DNA from: Nocardiopsis mwathae
Lineage (GTDB): Bacteria; Actinomycetota; Actinomycetes; Streptosporangiales; Streptosporangiaceae
DNA length: 64,000 nt
Assembly: GCF_014201195.1 (NCBI RefSeq)
Contig: NZ_JACHDS010000001.1
Span: 1,488,001-1,552,000 of the forward strand
Reading direction: 5' to 3'
Below are positions 47,097 through 59,508 of the stretch, piece by piece; position 1 is the first letter of the stretch; the number at the start of each line of letters is the position of its first letter. The translations under genes and the position numbers were made by a program. The notes under the pieces are model-generated. The model saw nothing but the letters and a program-made list of their open reading frames with translations, searched no databases and was not told where the DNA came from.

Positions 47097-48533
47097 TTAC
47101 AGGGGGATGTTGCCATGGGCGCCCCGGGCAGCGGGGGCGGTGGAGATGGCCTGGGCCAGGGCGCTTCGGGTGCGGGCCGGATCGATGACCTCGTCGACGA
47201 CCCCGAGGTCGCGGGCGCGCTCCAGGCCGCCGGCCTCCTTCTCCTGCTCGGCGGCGAGAGCCTGCTCCAGCGCGGGGCGCTCCTCCTCCGGGACGGCGGC
47301 GAGCTTCTTGCGGTGCAGGATGCGCACCGCCGCGACCGGGCCCATCACCGCGATCTCCGCGGTCGGCCACGCCAGCACCCGGGTGGCGCCCAGGGACCGG
47401 GAGTTCATCGCGATGTAGGCGCCGCCGTAGGACTTGCGCGTCACCAGGGTCACCCGCGCCACGGTGGCCTCGGCGAACGCGTGCAGCAGTTTGGCGCCGC
47501 GGCGCACCACGCCGTCCCACTCCTGGCCGACGCCGGGCAGGTACCCGGGCACGTCGACCAGCACCACCAGCGGCACGCCGAACGAGTCGCACATCCGCAC
47601 GAAGCGCGCCGCCTTCTCCGCCGACTTGGAGTCCAGGCACCCGCCCAGCCGTAGCGGGTTGTTGGCGATCACGCCCACCGTGCGCCCGCCGAGCCGGCCC
47701 AGCGCCGTGACGATGTTCGGCGCCCATTTGGCCTGCAGCTCGATCGCGCCCTCGCCGATCGGTGCGTCCAGTACACGGTTCACCAGCGGCTTCACGTCGT
47801 AGGCCCGCCGCGGCGACTCCGGCAGGACGTCGCTGAGGTCGGCGTCGGCGACGTCGTCGAGGCGCAGCTGGCCCTGGTGGCCGAGCAGCAAGGCCAGCTC
47901 GCGGCCCCTGACCATCGCCGCGGTGTCGTCCGGTGCGGTCAGGTGGACCACACCACTGCGGCGGCCGTGGGCGTCGGCGCCCCCCAGCTCCTCGGCGGTG
48001 ATCTCCTCGCCGGTGACGCTGCGCACCACGTCGGGGCCGGTCACGAACACCTTGCCGCGCTCGGACATGACCACGATGTCGGTCAGCGCCGGGCCGTAGG
48101 CGGCACCGCCGGCAGCCGCGCCGAGCACGACCGAGATCTGCGGGACGACGCCGGAGGCCCTGGTCATCGCCGCGAACACGCGGCCGACGGCGTGCAGGCT
48201 CTCCACCCCTTCGGCGAGCCGCGCACCGCCCGAGTGCCACAGGCCGATGACGGGCATCCGCTCGCGCACCGCGTGCTCGTAGGCGGCCTCGATGGCCGCG
48301 CACCCCGCGGTGCCCATGGCGCCGCCCTGGATACGGGCGTCGTTGGCGAAGGCGACGGCGGGCATGCCGTTGATCCGGCCGAGGGCGGCCAGCGCGGCGC
48401 TGTCGTCCTCGGCGGTGAGCAGCCGCAGCGACCCCTCGTCGAAGAACGCGGCCAGCCGCAGGCGCGGTGTGCGCGGGTCCTCGGCGGCGGTCGCCGTCGG
48501 CGTCCCCGCCACTCTGCTGTCGGTCACGGTCAT
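47097..48533 (-). CDS. accD: acyl-CoA carboxylase carboxyltransferase (beta) subunit
   Basis: 478 residues of the biotin-dependent carboxyltransferase fold. It transfers CO2 from biotin to acetyl- or propionyl-CoA to make malonyl- or methylmalonyl-CoA for fatty acid synthesis. Two crotonase halves: GGAMGTAGCAAIEAAYEHAVRERMPVIGLWHSGGARLAEG in the first, then VDVPGYLPGVGQEWDGVVRRGAKLLHAFAEATVARVTLVTRKSYGGAYIAMNS in the second, both with oxyanion glycines. ATG 48533 follows AGAAGGAG. Next to fabF but separated from it by a strong hairpin, so probably transcribed apart. Acetyl- versus propionyl-CoA preference is not decidable. Confidence 0.87.
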   Translation of the reverse strand: MTVTDSRVAGTPTATAAEDPRTPRLRLAAFFDEGSLRLLTAEDDSAALAALGRINGMPAVAFANDARIQGGAMGTAGCAAIEAAYEHAVRERMPVIGLWHSGGARLAEGVESLHAVGRVFAAMTRASGVVPQISVVLGAAAGGAAYGPALTDIVVMSERGKVFVTGPDVVRSVTGEEITAEELGGADAHGRRSGVVHLTAPDDTAAMVRGRELALLLGHQGQLRLDDVADADLSDVLPESPRRAYDVKPLVNRVLDAPIGEGAIELQAKWAPNIVTALGRLGGRTVGVIANNPLRLGGCLDSKSAEKAARFVRMCDSFGVPLVVLVDVPGYLPGVGQEWDGVVRRGAKLLHAFAEATVARVTLVTRKSYGGAYIAMNSRSLGATRVLAWPTAEIAVMGPVAAVRILHRKKLAAVPEEERPALEQALAAEQEKEAGGLERARDLGVVDEVIDPARTRSALAQAISTAPAARGAHGNIPL

Positions 48534-48718
48534 GGGGCCGACTCCTTCTGATGGAAGCGGGCGATGGTGAACCGGTCGGAGCCGCCGATGCGCGTCCGCG
48601 GGCTCCGCGGGAGCACGGGGTGGTCGCTTGCGGTCACCGCGGAACGTTCGGACGTGTCGTGCCGGCGGTGGGTGATCGGCGGAGGGTCGGCGCGACTCGG
48701 TGGGGTCGTCAGGGTCCA

Positions 48719-48761
48719 CCTCCCGACGGCCGGTGCGGTCCCCGGCACGGCCGTCGGGAGG
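48719..48761 (-). terminator. terminator between fabF and accD
   Basis: Thirteen-pair perfect stem (48719-48731 with 48749-48761; CCTCCCGACGGCC) extended after a one-base bulge by GTGC/GCAC. It starts eight bases after the fabF stop on the minus strand. Confidence 0.75.
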
Positions 48762-48768
48762 GGACGTC

Positions 48769-50004
48769 TCAGGGGCGGCGGAAGATGGTGCAGATGTTGT
48801 GGCCGCCGAAGCCGAAGGACTCGTTGAGCGCGGCGACCGGTCCGGCGGGCAGGTCGCGCGGCTTGTCCCGGACGATGTCCACCTGGACGCCGGGGTCGAG
48901 TTCCTCGATGTTGGTGGTCGCGGGGATCACGCCCTCGTGCAGGGCCAGGATGGTGGCGATGGCCTCGACCGCGCCCGCGCCGCCGAGCAGGTGCCCCGTC
49001 ATGGACTTGGTGGAGGTGACCGCCACCTGGTCCGCGGCGTCGCCGAGCGCCGCGCGGATCGCGACGGTCTCGCCGACGTCGCCCGTGGGCGTGGAGGTCG
49101 CGTGCGCGTTGATGTGCGCGATGTCGCTCGGCTTGAGGTCGGCGTCGGCCAGCGCCTGGGTGATGGCGCGGGCCTGCCCGACGCCCTCCGGGTCGGGCTG
49201 GACGATGTCGTGGGCGTCGTCGGTGTAGCCGACACCCGCGGCCACGGAGTAGACGCGCGCGCCGCGCGCGGCGGCGTGCTCGGCCGACTCCAGCACGATG
49301 ATCCCGGCACCCTCGCCCATGACGAACCCGTCGCGGTCGACGTCCCACGGGCGGGAGGCGTGCTGCGGGTCGTCGTTGCGGGTCGACAGGGCCCGCATGG
49401 ACGCGAACGACGCGATGTTCAGCGGGTGGATGGCCGCCTCGGTGCCGCCGGCGATGACGACGTCGGCACGGCCGTCGCGGATCATTCTGATGGCGTCGGC
49501 GATGGCCTCGGAGCTGGAGGCGCAGGCACTCACCGGTGCGTGCGCGCCGGCCCGGGCGCTGAACTCCAGGGCGACGGCGGCGGACGGGCTGTTGGGCATG
49601 AGCATCGGCACCGTGAACGGCGAGACGCGCTTCCAGCCGCGCTCGCGGAAGGTGTCGTACTGCTCCAGGATGGTCAGGATGCCGCCGATGCCGCTGGAGA
49701 CGACGACGCCCAGGCGGACCGGGTCCACCGCGGGGGCGCCTGCGTCCTCCCACGCCTCCTGGGCGGCGATCAGTGCGAACTGCTGCGTCCGGTCGAGCTT
49801 GCGCAGCCGCTGCCGGGGCAGCTTCTCGGCGGGTTCCACGGCGATCCGGCCGGCGAAGTGGACCGGGAGCCGGTCCTTCCAGTCCTCGGGAAGCTCGGTG
49901 ATGCCCGACCGACCTTCGAGGAGGGCCGACCAGGTCGTGGTGACGTCACCCCCCAGCGGGGTGGTGGCGCCCAGGCCAGTGACGACGACATCGGTGGTAC
50001 TCAT
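48769..50004 (-). CDS. fabF: beta-ketoacyl-ACP synthase II
   Basis: 411-residue condensing enzyme of type II fatty acid synthesis, extending acyl-ACP with malonyl-ACP. The Cys-His-His triad is visible: VSACASSSEA (nucleophile), NAHATSTPTGD and NESFGFGGHN. N-terminus DVVVTGLGATTPLG is standard. Last gene of the fabD-fabH-acpP-fabF cluster, 149 bases after acpP, followed by a strong terminator. Confidence 0.96.
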   Translation of the reverse strand: MSTTDVVVTGLGATTPLGGDVTTTWSALLEGRSGITELPEDWKDRLPVHFAGRIAVEPAEKLPRQRLRKLDRTQQFALIAAQEAWEDAGAPAVDPVRLGVVVSSGIGGILTILEQYDTFRERGWKRVSPFTVPMLMPNSPSAAVALEFSARAGAHAPVSACASSSEAIADAIRMIRDGRADVVIAGGTEAAIHPLNIASFASMRALSTRNDDPQHASRPWDVDRDGFVMGEGAGIIVLESAEHAAARGARVYSVAAGVGYTDDAHDIVQPDPEGVGQARAITQALADADLKPSDIAHINAHATSTPTGDVGETVAIRAALGDAADQVAVTSTKSMTGHLLGGAGAVEAIATILALHEGVIPATTNIEELDPGVQVDIVRDKPRDLPAGPVAALNESFGFGGHNICTIFRRP

Positions 50005-50118
50005 CGGCCTATCGCCCTCTCGTCTCGTTGGTCGGTTCGCCCGGCGGGGTCGCGGCGGGGAACGGGTCGGATGGTCGGGGCCCGCCGGCGGGGGGTGGGC
50101 CGGCGGGCTCGGGACGGG

Positions 50119-50139
50119 CGCGGCGGCATCGGCGCCGCG
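50119..50139 (-). terminator. hairpin between acpP and fabF
   Basis: CGCGGCG (50119-50125) and CGCCGCG (50133-50139) pair around seven bases, 14 bases after the acpP stop. It may stabilise the acpP 3-prime end or partly stop transcription, which would give the excess of ACP over FabF that cells need. Confidence 0.45.
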
Positions 50140-50153
50140 ACCCGTCGCGGGGA

Positions 50154-50393
50154 CTACTTCTGGATGAAGGTGATGACGTCCTGGACCGTCTTGAGGTCCT
50201 TGAGCTGGTCGTCGGGGATCTCGACGCCGAACTTGTCCTGCGCGGCCACGGCGATCTCGACCATGGACAGGGAGTCGATGTCGAGGTCGTCGACGAAGCT
50301 CTTGTCCGGGGTGACGTCCCCCGCGGGCACACCCGCGATCTCGTCGACGATCTCGCCGATGCCGGCCAGGATGTCCTGCTCGGTGTGAGCCAT
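50154..50393 (-). CDS. acpP: acyl carrier protein
   Basis: 79 residues, carries growing acyl chains on phosphopantetheine. The attachment site is Ser41 in DDLDIDSLSMVEI. Acidic helices follow and VQDVITFIQK ends the protein. Lies between fabH and fabF in the conserved actinobacterial order. Confidence 0.97.
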   Translation of the reverse strand: MAHTEQDILAGIGEIVDEIAGVPAGDVTPDKSFVDDLDIDSLSMVEIAVAAQDKFGVEIPDDQLKDLKTVQDVITFIQK

Positions 50394-50490
50394 TTCGGGT
50401 TGCTCCTTACGTTGGTACTACTGCGATGCGGTGAAAACGTTCGCCGTGGGGGCCGGGCGCGCACGCCGGAGGCCAGGGGTCCACGGAGGG

Positions 50491-51447
50491 TCAGGGAATC
50501 TCCAGCACCTGTGCCGCATAGGTCAGGCCGGCGCCGTATCCCAGGGTCAGCACCCGTCCTCCGGACGGCAGCTCGCCGCGCCCGATCATGCGCGAGAGCG
50601 CCAGCGGGACGGAGGCGGAGGAGGTGTTGCCCGCAGTGACGATATCGCGAGCGATGATCGCCTGCGGTGCCCCGAGCTTGCGGGCGATCGACTCCACGAT
50701 GCGCAGGTTCGCCTGGTGCGGGACGAAGGCGGTGAGTTCGCCCGGCTCCACCCCGGCGCGCTCCATGGCGTCGAGCGCCACCTGGTAGAGCTCGGTGGTG
50801 GTCCACCGGAAGACCGCCTGGCCCTCCTGGTAGAGGTACTTGTGGTCGCGCAGGTAGATCTTGTCCGCGCGTTCGCCGGAGCTGCCCCAGACCACCGGGC
50901 CGATGCCGACGGTGTCGGAGGCGCCGACCACGGCCGCGCCCGCGCCGTCGGCGAAGATGACGCAGGTGGAGCGGTCGGTCCAGTCGACCCACTCGGACAG
51001 CTTCTCCGAGCCGATGACCAGCGCGTTTCGTGCCGACCCGGCCCGGACCTGGTCGGCGGCCACGCTCAGCGCGTAGCAGAACCCGGCGCAGGCGGCGTTG
51101 ATGTCGAACGCGCCGGGGGCGGTGATGCCCAGCCGCGCGGCGACGGTGGCGGCGGCGTTGGGGATCTGGTCGGTCTGGGTGCAGGTCGCGACGATCACCA
51201 GGTCGATGTCGTCGGGGGTGAGCCCGCTGGTGGCGAGCGCCTTGCCGGCGGCGATGCACGCCATGCTCTCGACGGTCTCCTCGGCCCCGGCGATGCGGCG
51301 CTCGCTGATGCCGACACGGCTGCGGATCCACTCATCGGAGGTGTCCACCCGGCGTGCGAGGTCGTCGTTGGTGACGACGTTGCTCGGCTGGTACTCGCCC
51401 AGGCCCAGTACGCGTGCTCCGGGGGCCATCGGGGACTGCTGCAGCAT
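50491..51447 (-). CDS. fabH: beta-ketoacyl-ACP synthase III
   Basis: 318 residues. Starts fatty acid synthesis by condensing acyl-CoA with malonyl-ACP; primer choice helps to set branched-chain content. Triad: NAACAGF (Cys), PHQANLRI (His), AGNTSSAS (Asn). The N-terminal ARVLGLGEYQPSNVVTN is typical. Two bases separate it from fabD, so it is coupled. Confidence 0.96.
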   Translation of the reverse strand: MLQQSPMAPGARVLGLGEYQPSNVVTNDDLARRVDTSDEWIRSRVGISERRIAGAEETVESMACIAAGKALATSGLTPDDIDLVIVATCTQTDQIPNAAATVAARLGITAPGAFDINAACAGFCYALSVAADQVRAGSARNALVIGSEKLSEWVDWTDRSTCVIFADGAGAAVVGASDTVGIGPVVWGSSGERADKIYLRDHKYLYQEGQAVFRWTTTELYQVALDAMERAGVEPGELTAFVPHQANLRIVESIARKLGAPQAIIARDIVTAGNTSSASVPLALSRMIGRGELPSGGRVLTLGYGAGLTYAAQVLEIP

Positions 51448-51449
51448 GA

Positions 51450-52406
51450 TCAGCGACCTTCCGGGTCGGCCGCCGGGCGTCCGGCGTGCTCCTCGATCAG
51501 CCGGCGCGCGGCTTCGAGGTCGTCAGGGGTCTTCACGGCCAGGCGTTCGACGCCGCGCATCGACCGCTTGGCCAGGCCGGTCAGCGTGCCCGCAGGGGGG
51601 AGCTCGATGAGCGCGGTGACGCCCAGGTCGAGCAGGGTCTGCGTGCAGGCGTCCCAGCGGACGGGGGAGCTGATCTGGGAGACGAGTCGGTCCAGGTACT
51701 CCCGGCCGTCGCCGACCACCGCCCCGTCGCGGTTGGACAGCAGGCGGACGCGGGCGTCGGCGGGTCTCATCCCGTCGGCGAGCCCTTGCACCTTCTGAAC
51801 GGCGGGGGCCATGTGCGCGGTGTGGAAGGCCCCGGCCACCGACAGCGAGCGCAGCCGCGCCTTGGCGGGCGGTTCCGCCGCGAAGGCGTCGAGCTGCTCG
51901 GCGGTGCCGGCGGCGACGATCTGCCCGGCGCCGTTGTCGTTGGCGGGGGTGAGCCCGGCGGCCTCGATGGCGGCCAGGACCTCGTCGCGGTCGCCGCCGA
52001 GGACGGCGGTCATCCCCGTGGCGATGCCGGCCGAGGCCGCGGCCATGCTCCGCCCGCGCTCGGCGACCAGCGCGAGGGCGTCCTCGGGGCGCAGCACGCC
52101 GGCGATACCGGCGGCGGTGAACTCGCCGACGCTGTGCCCGGCGACGGCGTCGACGGCCTCGGGAGCCTTGTCCAGGTCGTCGAACAGGGCGAAGGCCGCG
52201 GCCAGTCCCGCGCCGACCAGAAGCGGCTGGGCGACGGCGGTATCGCGGATCTCGTCGGTGTCCGCGGTGGTGCCGTAGCGCGCCAGGTCGATCCCGGCGA
52301 CGTCGGACCACTGCTCGAAACGCTCGGACATGCCGGGCAGTTCGAGCCAGGGAGCGAGAAAGCCGGGAACCTGGGCGCCTTGGCCAGGAGCAACGATTAC
52401 AAGCAC
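51450..52406 (-). CDS. fabD: malonyl-CoA:ACP transacylase
   Basis: 318 residues. Loads malonyl groups onto ACP. The Ser nucleophile is in GHSVGEF, the oxyanion and N-terminal motif is VIVAPGQGAQVPGFL, and the catalytic His is in AGAFHTAHM. GTG 52406 is preferred since related FabD proteins start at this point (VLVIVAPGQGAQ) and GGTGG lies five bases upstream; an in-frame GTG at 52415 adds three residues. First gene of the FAS operon, divergent from fasR. Confidence 0.95.
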   Translation of the reverse strand: MLVIVAPGQGAQVPGFLAPWLELPGMSERFEQWSDVAGIDLARYGTTADTDEIRDTAVAQPLLVGAGLAAAFALFDDLDKAPEAVDAVAGHSVGEFTAAGIAGVLRPEDALALVAERGRSMAAASAGIATGMTAVLGGDRDEVLAAIEAAGLTPANDNGAGQIVAAGTAEQLDAFAAEPPAKARLRSLSVAGAFHTAHMAPAVQKVQGLADGMRPADARVRLLSNRDGAVVGDGREYLDRLVSQISSPVRWDACTQTLLDLGVTALIELPPAGTLTGLAKRSMRGVERLAVKTPDDLEAARRLIEEHAGRPAADPEGR

Positions 52407-52679
52407 GACATCCACCTTGCCCTGTAGAAGATCGCCAGAATGATGGCGGTAGCCACGAAGTTTTCAAGATCGCGTTTGTGGATTACCTACAATAGGAGGC
52501 GTTGGAAGGGGGATCGGGGTGGAGCACGTCACGTTGTGACCGCTCGGTAGGGCATGCGCCCCCGCCGCGCCGCGCCCCGGACGGCCGAGGAACCGGCGTC
52601 CGCCGCCGGCGGCGGACCCCCGCCCGGAGGTCCGGCGCGGTGTGCGCCGCCGCGCCCGGCTGATGACACCCTGGAAAGC
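52407..52679. promoter_or_regulatory. divergent fabD/fasR control region
   Basis: The AT-richer stretch about 52455-52500 holds TACAAT (52488-52493), a good -10-like hexamer on the plus strand, and AGGAGG at 52494-52499. It also holds an imperfect dyad TTGTGG/CCTACAA (from about 52475). FasR in Streptomyces activates the operon from this gap, so the site is likely here, but I cannot define it. AGGAGG is not near a credible start codon. Confidence 0.45.
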
Positions 52680-53924
52680 GTGACCACGGAACCCACGGAA
52701 CACAGCGAACCGGTCGACCAGGAACGCCCCTCGGGCGACGACTCCCGGGTGCGGGCGGAGACCGCCCGGCGGCTGGAGCGCGCCATGGGCGCGCTCGGCA
52801 CCGCCGCCGTCGCCCGGATGGAGAGCCGCCTGTCCTGGTTCCGGCAGATGTCGGCGGAGGACCGGTCCTGGGTGGGCCTGGTGGCCCAGTCGGGTGTGGC
52901 GGCGTTCGTCGAGTGGTTCAAGAAGTCCGGCAAGGGGCGTCCGGCGATCACCGTCGAGGTGTTCGGCACCGCGCCGCGCGAGCTCACCCGGTCGGTGACG
53001 CTGCAGCAGACGGTCGACATGCTGCGTGTGGTCATCGACGTGGTGGAGAACCAGGTCGACGAACTGGCCGCCCCCGGCGGCGAGCAGCAGCTGCGCGAGG
53101 CGGTGCTCCGCTACACCCGCGAGGTGGCGTTCAGCTCCGCCAAGATCTACGCCCGCGCGGCCGAGGCGCGCGGTGCCTGGGATGCCCGCCTGGAGGCGCT
53201 CATCGTCGACGCGCTGCTGCACGGCGACCGCGAGGAGGGACTGCAGACCTGGGGTGCCGCGCTGGGGTGGTCGCGCACGCCCGTCGTCGCCGTGGCCGGG
53301 GGGCTCGGCGAGCAGGGGGAGGCCGGACTGCTGGAGGACCTGCGCTCGGTCGCCCGCCGCGCCGGGCACGACGTCCTCGCCGGGGTCCAGGGGCAGCGCG
53401 TCATCGTGGTGATCGGCGTCAACGACAAGTACGCCGACGACTCCGACCCGATGGCGGCGGTGGAGCCGCTGACCGGCATCTTCGGGCCGGGGCCGGTGGT
53501 CGTCGGTCCTGCCGTCGCCGACCTGCGGGCCGCGGGGGAGTCCGTGGCCGCCGCCGTCAACGGGCTGCGCGCCGCCGTGGCCTGGCCCGACGCCCCGCGT
53601 CCGGTGCTCGCCGAGGACCTGCTGCCCGAACGGGCGCTGGAGGGGGACGGGTCCGCGCGCCGTCAGCTGGTGGAGGAGATCTACCTTCCGCTGCGCAACG
53701 CCGGCTCCCCGCTGCTGGACACGCTGTCGGTGTACCTGGAGTACGCCTCCTCGCTGGAGTCCACCGCGCGGATGCTGTTCGTGCACCCCAACACGGTGCG
53801 CTACCGGCTCAGCCGGATCGCGGAACTCACCGGCTACACCCCGTCCGACGGCCGGGGCTCGTTCGTGCTGCGGATCGCGGTGACGCTGGGGCGGCTCGCG
53901 GAGGGTACGGGCTCGGGGAGGTAG
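52680..53924 (+). CDS. fasR: FasR-like PucR-family regulator of fatty acid synthesis
   Basis: 414 residues from GTG 52680. The PucR-type C-terminal HTH is LDTLSVYLEYASSLESTARMLFVHPNTVRYRLSRIAELTG (about 350-390). Before it is a regulatory alpha/beta domain. The N-terminal 35 residues are charged and disordered. Position divergent from fabD equals that of Streptomyces fasR (SCO2386), an activator of fabD-fabH-acpP-fabF. Upstream in-frame extension to 52554 is Pro/Arg-rich and not conserved-looking. Confidence 0.9.
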   Translation: MTTEPTEHSEPVDQERPSGDDSRVRAETARRLERAMGALGTAAVARMESRLSWFRQMSAEDRSWVGLVAQSGVAAFVEWFKKSGKGRPAITVEVFGTAPRELTRSVTLQQTVDMLRVVIDVVENQVDELAAPGGEQQLREAVLRYTREVAFSSAKIYARAAEARGAWDARLEALIVDALLHGDREEGLQTWGAALGWSRTPVVAVAGGLGEQGEAGLLEDLRSVARRAGHDVLAGVQGQRVIVVIGVNDKYADDSDPMAAVEPLTGIFGPGPVVVGPAVADLRAAGESVAAAVNGLRAAVAWPDAPRPVLAEDLLPERALEGDGSARRQLVEEIYLPLRNAGSPLLDTLSVYLEYASSLESTARMLFVHPNTVRYRLSRIAELTGYTPSDGRGSFVLRIAVTLGRLAEGTGSGR

Positions 53925-54358
53925 CCGGGATGCGGCCCTCGCGAGCGGGCCGGGAGGGCGGTGCGCCCGGCCGTCGTGGTCCAGGCGAAAATCCGGGGAA
54001 TCGGACGCCGGAACCGGGAACCCCGTCGTGGTCCGGGACGTTGCCACACAAGCGGGTGTATCCGTCCTGACTGGATGGAACATCGCAGGTGGGCGCCGAT
54101 GTGAGCGAACCAGAGCGAATCGCGCGCCTCCCGCGTCAACCGGGAGCGAAGCACAGGCGTCCACCTTCTGCGGGGGATTATCGGGCGATGGTGAATAGAG
54201 GGCCGAAAAGCGGATAACGTGACCCGTGAGCGGGTGTTCACGGGCTGAAGCGAGATTCGGCTTTCCCCTCCGGCCGGTGTGCAGGCGCCGGCCGCACCGT
54301 CGGCTCGGAGGGTCCCCTGCGCAGGAGCAAGAGGCCGCACGAGGTTTTGGGGGGTGCC
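53925..54358. other. intergenic region upstream of the membrane protein
   Basis: 434 bases between two plus-strand genes. CCCGTGA (54223-54229) and TCACGGG (54238-54244) form a dyad, with TAACGT just before it as a possible -10. I see no terminator that I could defend after fasR and no gene. Confidence 0.35.
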
Positions 54359-55255
54359 ATGGCAGAAATCGGCGCGGGCGTGAAGAAGCTGTACCGCAGA
54401 TGGCAGGAGATCGTCCGAGAGCCGACGGAATCGGGACAACTGACGCGCCAGGTCCTCTTCTTCCTGCCGACCCCCATCCCCGTCCTCATTCTGACCGCGC
54501 TGGCCGTCGGTGGCAGCTGGTCGGCGTCGGGCTGGATGATCCTCCTCTCCGGATCCGTCGCCGTCGCCGCGATGCTGCTCGCCGTCGTCGTCCAACCGAC
54601 CCCGCTGCCCGAAGGGCTGTCCGCCGACGCCTCCGTGCGGCGCTCCCTGCACCGCTTCCGGCAGATCACGGCGCTGCGCATCGCGCTGGCGCTCACCCCC
54701 GTCGCCGTCGGCGCCGGGGCCTCCATCGCCGGGGGCGGGCTGATGCCGCTCCTGGTCGCCCTGGCCCTGGCCTGGCCGCAGCTCGTGCTCGCATCCCCCA
54801 TCTTCTTCACCATCACCCGGGCACGCCGCGCCATGGAGGCGTGGGGCACCAAGGCCTACCTGTGGGCGGCGCTCGCCCAGCCCGCGCCGGTGGAGTGGCC
54901 CGTCGCCACCGCGCTGATGGCCCGCTACCGCGCCTGGAAGGCGGAGCGCGCCGCAGCGACCGCGGGGCGGGAGGCCGGGACTCCGGCCGCGGGTGACGAG
55001 GGCGACGACGCGTCGGCGGAGGGATCCGGAACCGCGGGCGTCGGCGACACCGCGTCCGGTACCGGGGCCGTCGCCGACCTCCCCGAGCGTCTGGCGGTGC
55101 CCAGCAGCGAGCCCAAGCCCGAACCCGCCCAGCTGATCCCCGGGTTCGAGCTGCCGGCCGTGACGGCCCGCCGTGTCCTGCGCGGTGGCGGCGCACTGCG
55201 CCGCACCGTCCGCCAGGCACGGGGAGCCGGTCGGCGGCCCAAGACCAGGAGCTGA
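54359..55255 (+). CDS. hypothetical membrane protein, four-helix core with long acidic linker
   Basis: 298 residues; I do not recognise a family. A short basic cytosolic N-terminus (VKKLYRRWQEIVREP) precedes four hydrophobic segments (about 40-58, 62-82, 110-130, 133-155). A soluble C-terminal half follows with Asp/Glu/Gly-rich low-complexity linker (200-235) and a basic end. ATG 54359 follows a G-run. In isolation between fasR and the oxoprolinase gene, with its own terminator; function unknown. Confidence 0.75.
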   Translation: MAEIGAGVKKLYRRWQEIVREPTESGQLTRQVLFFLPTPIPVLILTALAVGGSWSASGWMILLSGSVAVAAMLLAVVVQPTPLPEGLSADASVRRSLHRFRQITALRIALALTPVAVGAGASIAGGGLMPLLVALALAWPQLVLASPIFFTITRARRAMEAWGTKAYLWAALAQPAPVEWPVATALMARYRAWKAERAAATAGREAGTPAAGDEGDDASAEGSGTAGVGDTASGTGAVADLPERLAVPSSEPKPEPAQLIPGFELPAVTARRVLRGGGALRRTVRQARGAGRRPKTRS

Positions 55256-55274
55256 CGGCGCCGGATCGAACCGC

Positions 55275-55313
55275 GCGGGGGACCGGGACATGACGTCCGG
55301 CCCGGTCCCCCGC
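55275..55313 (+). terminator. terminator after the membrane protein gene
   Basis: Thirteen-pair stem (55275-55287 with 55301-55313; core GGGGGACCGGG) and a 13-base loop, 20 bases after the stop. Confidence 0.75.
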
Positions 55314-55435
55314 CCTGTTCCGCCCCTCGCCCTTCCCTCCACCCCCTCGGCCGATTCCCCCCGCACCGCGACGCGTACGGTGCGGGCCCCCAGGGAACAC
55401 CGTCACGCAGAGACGTCGGGGGAAAGGGGAGCGGC

Positions 55436-59134
<3,699 letters not shown>

Positions 59135-59164
59135 CGCGCGGGGGTGGCGGCCGTGGGGCCTTCT

Positions 59165-59235
59165 CCCGCGATGATCATGGGATTGCATCCGATGGTGCCC
59201 GTTTTGCCGGATCGAACCCCATGGTCATTCACGGG
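59165..59235. terminator. convergent intergenic hairpin
   Basis: Imperfect outer stem (59165-59181 with 59218-59235; CCCG..ATGATCATGGG against its near complement) and an inner perfect ATCCG/CGGAT. It is between the convergent oxoprolinase and GntR genes, so it may act as a bidirectional terminator. The rest of 59135-59508 shows no gene. Confidence 0.5.
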
Positions 59236-59508
59236 AACCGGGCAAATCGGGCGTCGGGATGTTAGGGCTGTCCGCCACCCCCGATCAGGCGCGCCTGGAA
59301 TCGACCCACCCGGCGACAGCCCTTCCCCGCGCCGGCACCCGCCCCGACCGCGGCGTGGCAGGTGCGCCCCACCCCGCTCCCGCCGTCGCTGCTGCTTTTC
59401 CCGCAGAACATCCCGCGCCGCGACCGCGGAGAAGGCCGCCCAGCAGACCCTCGATTCCCTTTCCTTTCCTTCCTCCTCGCCGATGATCTGACGGAGGGAG
59501 GTGGAATG

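Noticed and set aside
52494-52660. AGGAGG followed by a TTG that opens about 55 codons ahead of fasR
   Set aside because: Spacing is only two bases and the product would be Arg/Pro-rich; a leader peptide is possible but unsupported.
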